From a bacterium (GTDB lineage: Bacteria > Actinomycetota > Acidimicrobiia > Spongiisociales > ZC4RG35), in the NCBI GenBank assembly GCA_024641285.1, contig JAHEDH010000005.1:1-55760 (forward strand): a stretch of DNA of 55,760 bases, written 5' to 3'. Positions 53,505 through 55,760 of the stretch are shown one piece after another. The position numbers and the translations under genes were made by a program. Position 1 is the first letter of the stretch. The number at the start of each line of letters is the position of its first letter. The notes beneath the pieces were generated by a model that was not told the origin of the DNA, ran no database searches, and saw nothing but the letters and a program-made list of their open reading frames with translations.

Positions 53505-53935
53505 CGGGCGGGTAGCGGGACGCCAGGCGACCACAGCCCTCCCCAAGATGCGGTCTCGCCGCGGGTGCTGACCCCTTACCTCCGGCCTCCTTCGTCGGCC
53601 GCAGGGACCTTTCCCCCTCGCTTCGCTCCGGGGAACACCACACGGCTGATGTCCCCCACGCAGTGGGGGAAGGGACCCGCTCGCGGGTAGGGGGCAGTCA
53701 CAAGACCACAGCCCTCCCCAAGATGCGGTCTCGCCGCGGGTGCTGACCCCTTACCTCCGGCCTCCTTCGTCGGCCGCAGGGACCTCTCCCCCTCACTTCG
53801 CTCCGGGGAACACCACACGGCTGATGTCCCCCACGCAGTGGGGGAAGGGACCCGCTCGCGGGTAGGGGGACGCCACACGACCACAGCTCTCCCCGAGAAA
53901 CCGCCCCGCCGCGGGTGCTGACTCCTCACCTCCCT
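53505..53935. repeat. Tandem array of 175-bp repeat units
   Basis: Units starting ACCACAG occur at 53530, 53705 and 53880, with an exact 175-base period: a partial left end, two nearly identical full copies and a diverged partial third copy. Each full unit contains TCCCCCAC-GCA-GTGGGGGA (8-bp stem, first at 53652-53670) and smaller GC hairpins. ORFs of 97 and 117 residues in the track are products of this repeat and share an SPERSEGERSLRPTKEAG run. It fills the 483-base gap between the GNAT-like and GH13 genes; nothing else is seen there. Confidence 0.9.
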
Positions 53936-53944
53936 ACCGCAGCG

Positions 53945-55558
53945 TCACCTCAGCCAGGCGGCGGCGTCGGGGGGGAGGAACCCGGCTGAGAGTTCGACGC
54001 TCGACAGCAGGACCTCGCCCTCGACCGGGATTGGATCGGGGCCGAAGTTGACGATGCAGCGCAGGCCGGACCCCCGCCGGAAGGCCAGGCTGGTCTTCGG
54101 GCTGTCCAGCCATTCGATCTCGAGATCCGACGTGAGGTGCTCGCGGCGGAGCCGGAGCGCCGACCGGTAGAGCTGCAAGATCGAATCGGCGCGACCGGTC
54201 TGCGCCTCGACGGAGCGCGCTCCCCACCCTGCGGGCTGCGGGAGCCACGAACCACCGTCGCCGAAGCCGGCGGAATCGCCCTCCACCGTCCACGGGATCG
54301 GCACCCTGCACCCGTCGCGGCCCTTCTCGGTGTGACCCGACCGCACCCAGACCGGATCCTCGAGCACATCGACCGGCAACTCGGTGACCTCGGGCAACCC
54401 GAGCTCCTCGCCCTGATACATGTAGACCGATCCAGGGAGCGCCAGGAGCAGAAGGGCAGCGGCTCGCGCCCGCCGCTCCCCGAGGACAGGGTCCAGAAGC
54501 GAACGGTCACCGTCGAGCAGCCACACCTTGGCCTCGACCTCGTTCGGCAATCCATAGCGGGTGGCATGCCGCACGACGTCGTGGTTCGACAGCACCCACG
54601 TTGGAATCGAGCCGACGCTCCCCACGGCATCCATCGACTCGTCGATCGCGATCCGCATCTTCTCGGCATCCCAAGGTGCCTGGAGAAAGTCGAAGTCGAA
54701 GGCCTGGTGGTACTCGTCGGGGCGGAGGTAGTTGGCGAGGCGCTCGAGATCGGAGACCCAGGCCTCGGCAACCATCATCGCGTCGGGGTATTCGCCGAGC
54801 GTCGCCCGCCACCTGCGAACGATCTCGTGGAGCTCAGGGCGGTCCCAATACGGATGGCGGCTGAAGAGGGTGCCGGTGAGGAGGTTCTCCTCGTTCTCCT
54901 CGTCGCCGGTGTCCGGATAGCCGGGAGCCTTCACCAGGGAATGAGCGACGTCGACCCGGAAGCCCGATGCTCCGCGATCGAGCCAGAAGCGCAGAATGGA
55001 GTCGAACTCCTCTCGGACCTCTGGGTGCTCCCAATTGAGGTCGGGCTGTGAGATGTCAAAGAGATGCAGGTACCACTCCCCGTCGGGGACGCGCTCCCAT
55101 GCCGAGCCGCCGAACACCGCTCTCCAGTCGTTCGGAGGCTCCGACCCGTCAGGTCCACTTCCAGGGAGGAAGTGGTACCGCTCGCGTTCGGGCGATCCAG
55201 GGCCGGCTTCGAGTGCGGCTCGAAACCATGCGTGCTCCCACGAGGTGTGGTTGGGCACGAGGTCGACGAGGACTCTGATCCCGTGCTTCGCGGCCTCAGC
55301 GATGAATTCGACCGCCTGGTCGACGTCTCCGAAACGGGGATCGATGTTGCGATAGTCGGCGACGTCGTAGCCGCCATCGAGGAGCGGAGACGTGTACCAA
55401 GGGTTGATCCACACGGCGTCGACACCGAGGTCGCGCAGATATGGCAGCTTCGATCTCAGCCCGGCGATGTCTCCGGTCCCGTCACCGTTGCCGTCCTTGA
55501 ACGACCGGATGTACACCTGATACACGGCAGCCGTCCGCCACCAAGGTTCGACTCGCAT
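53945..55558 (-). CDS. GH13 alpha-glucosidase (oligo-1,6-glucosidase-like)
   Basis: A 537-residue cytoplasmic glycoside hydrolase of family 13. Catalytic residues are Asp about 203 in GFRVDVAHS (nucleophile), Glu about 265 in MMVAEAW (acid/base) and Asp about 327 in VLSNHDVVRH. The N-terminal DLGVDAVWINPWYTSPLLDGGYDVADYRNIDPRFG also matches the alpha-glucosidase/trehalose synthase branch, including the QPDLNW motif. It would cleave alpha-glucosidic bonds of maltose- or isomaltose-type sugars. Start ATG 55558 (MRVEPWWRTAAVYQVYIRSF) is the family start; the tracked ORF adds 29 residues from repeat sequence. Confidence 0.95.
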   Translation of the reverse strand: MRVEPWWRTAAVYQVYIRSFKDGNGDGTGDIAGLRSKLPYLRDLGVDAVWINPWYTSPLLDGGYDVADYRNIDPRFGDVDQAVEFIAEAAKHGIRVLVDLVPNHTSWEHAWFRAALEAGPGSPERERYHFLPGSGPDGSEPPNDWRAVFGGSAWERVPDGEWYLHLFDISQPDLNWEHPEVREEFDSILRFWLDRGASGFRVDVAHSLVKAPGYPDTGDEENEENLLTGTLFSRHPYWDRPELHEIVRRWRATLGEYPDAMMVAEAWVSDLERLANYLRPDEYHQAFDFDFLQAPWDAEKMRIAIDESMDAVGSVGSIPTWVLSNHDVVRHATRYGLPNEVEAKVWLLDGDRSLLDPVLGERRARAAALLLLALPGSVYMYQGEELGLPEVTELPVDVLEDPVWVRSGHTEKGRDGCRVPIPWTVEGDSAGFGDGGSWLPQPAGWGARSVEAQTGRADSILQLYRSALRLRREHLTSDLEIEWLDSPKTSLAFRRGSGLRCIVNFGPDPIPVEGEVLLSSVELSAGFLPPDAAAWLR

Positions 55559-55611
55559 GGGCGCGAGGCTAGATGGTCGGCCAGACCAAGTTGCGCTCAC
55601 TCCAAGGGCTG

Positions 55612-55646
55612 GCTCCCGGCCCCCAGCTCCCGGCTTCAAGCCCACC
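55612..55646. repeat. Heptamer repeats upstream of the glucosidase
   Basis: GCTCCCG GCCCCCA GCTCCCG GCTTCAA GCCCACC, five degenerate heptamers in 7-base register. It lies between the GH13 start and the 3' end of the next minus-strand gene. Confidence 0.7.
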
Positions 55647-55670
55647 GGCGAGCTGCCGGTGCCAGGTGCC

Positions 55671-55691
55671 CGTTCTGGCCTGGTCAGAACG
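55671..55691 (-). terminator. Hairpin after the right-edge gene
   Basis: CGTTCTG-GCCTGGT-CAGAACG is a perfect 7-bp stem 14 bases downstream of the stop of the minus-strand frame that enters from the right edge. Likely terminator; no T-run. Confidence 0.5.
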
Positions 55692-55705
55692 CCAACCCTC
55701 GAGGT

Positions 55706-55760
55706 TCAGAGCGCATCCAACTCAAAGGCCACACTGTCACGGACAGGGAAGCCGACAGCC
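55706..55760 (-). CDS. Partial gene, C-terminal end only
   Basis: A minus-strand frame open from the right edge reads AVGFPVRDSVAFELDAL then TGA. Codon use is GC-rich at third positions and a terminator-like hairpin follows, so this is probably the last 17 residues of a gene lying beyond the window. Too short to name; a neighbour of the glucosidase in sugar use would be reasonable but is not shown. Confidence 0.4.
   Translation of the reverse strand, partial: AVGFPVRDSVAFELDAL

Noticed and set aside
53350-53929. ORFs of 97 and 117 residues on the minus strand
   Set aside because: Both lie mainly in the 175-bp repeat array and repeat the same peptide run; they are repeat-derived and have no start signals.

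Overview
This is a GC-rich, densely coding chromosomal window. It carries a dnaK-grpE-dnaJ-hspR operon with an HspR-type operator, split-barrel enzymes of the probable F420-dependent type, a heliorhodopsin, S-layer-homology and D-amino-acid-type enzymes, and many start codons with weak or no Shine-Dalgarno sequence. Together these suggest an uncultured actinobacterium, possibly of class Acidimicrobiia. That placement is inference; no rRNA or tRNA gene was found to settle it. I see no phage, insertion sequence, CRISPR array or integration signature.

Layout. 1-1901 (minus): an ABC-2 export system with an ATPase, one complete permease and a second permease cut by the window edge. 2100-4090 (minus): an OmpR-type response regulator and its HAMP histidine kinase. 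4185-5902 (minus): a DUF2892-like small membrane protein and an acyltransferase-3 membrane enzyme. 6062-12557: lon (minus) diverges from dnaK-grpE-dnaJ-hspR (plus) across a short AT-rich region with a HAIR-like operator, so both arms probably answer to HspR. 12670-16548: small unknown genes, kynureninase with a zinc alcohol dehydrogenase, and a gamma-glutamylcyclotransferase-like protein. 16607-18427: typA. 18387-21462 (minus): a CqsA/BioF-like alpha-oxoamine synthase followed 25 bases later by a ten-helix histidine kinase, a possible autoinducer synthase and sensor pair. 21627-25938: hrpB, a DEAD-box helicase and two tiny membrane proteins. 25940-33628: a DUF885 peptidase, a lipoprotein, a hydroxyacid dehydrogenase, a YjbQ protein, a prolyl oligopeptidase, a beta-lactamase-fold hydrolase and a secreted amidase. 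33745-38892: a cNMP-binding protein, two unknown proteins, an aldo/keto reductase, and a LAL/STAND-like ATPase lacking its Walker A lysine. 38898-42538: an MBL-fold protein, an AhpD-like selenoprotein with an in-frame TGA at the catalytic position, a CorC-type protein and a split-barrel protein. 42544-45904 (minus): a tightly overlapped operon (zincin, PEP-mutase/ICL family, DinB, unknown, FAD oxidoreductase). 45997-49640: an SLH protein, an MFS transporter, an alpha/beta-hydrolase remnant, and heliorhodopsin coupled to a split-barrel enzyme and closed by a strong terminator. 49802-52265 (minus): a LysR regulator, a split-barrel protein and a D-threonine-aldolase-like enzyme. 52498-55760: a small unknown gene, a GNAT-like protein, a 175-bp tandem repeat array, a GH13 glucosidase, and the 3' tip of a further gene.

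The most unusual items are: the AhpD-like CxxU selenoprotein, which the ORF track splits into two ORFs; the heliorhodopsin/split-barrel bicistron; the alpha-oxoamine synthase/kinase pair; and degenerate heptamer-phased repeats near gene 3' ends at several unrelated loci.
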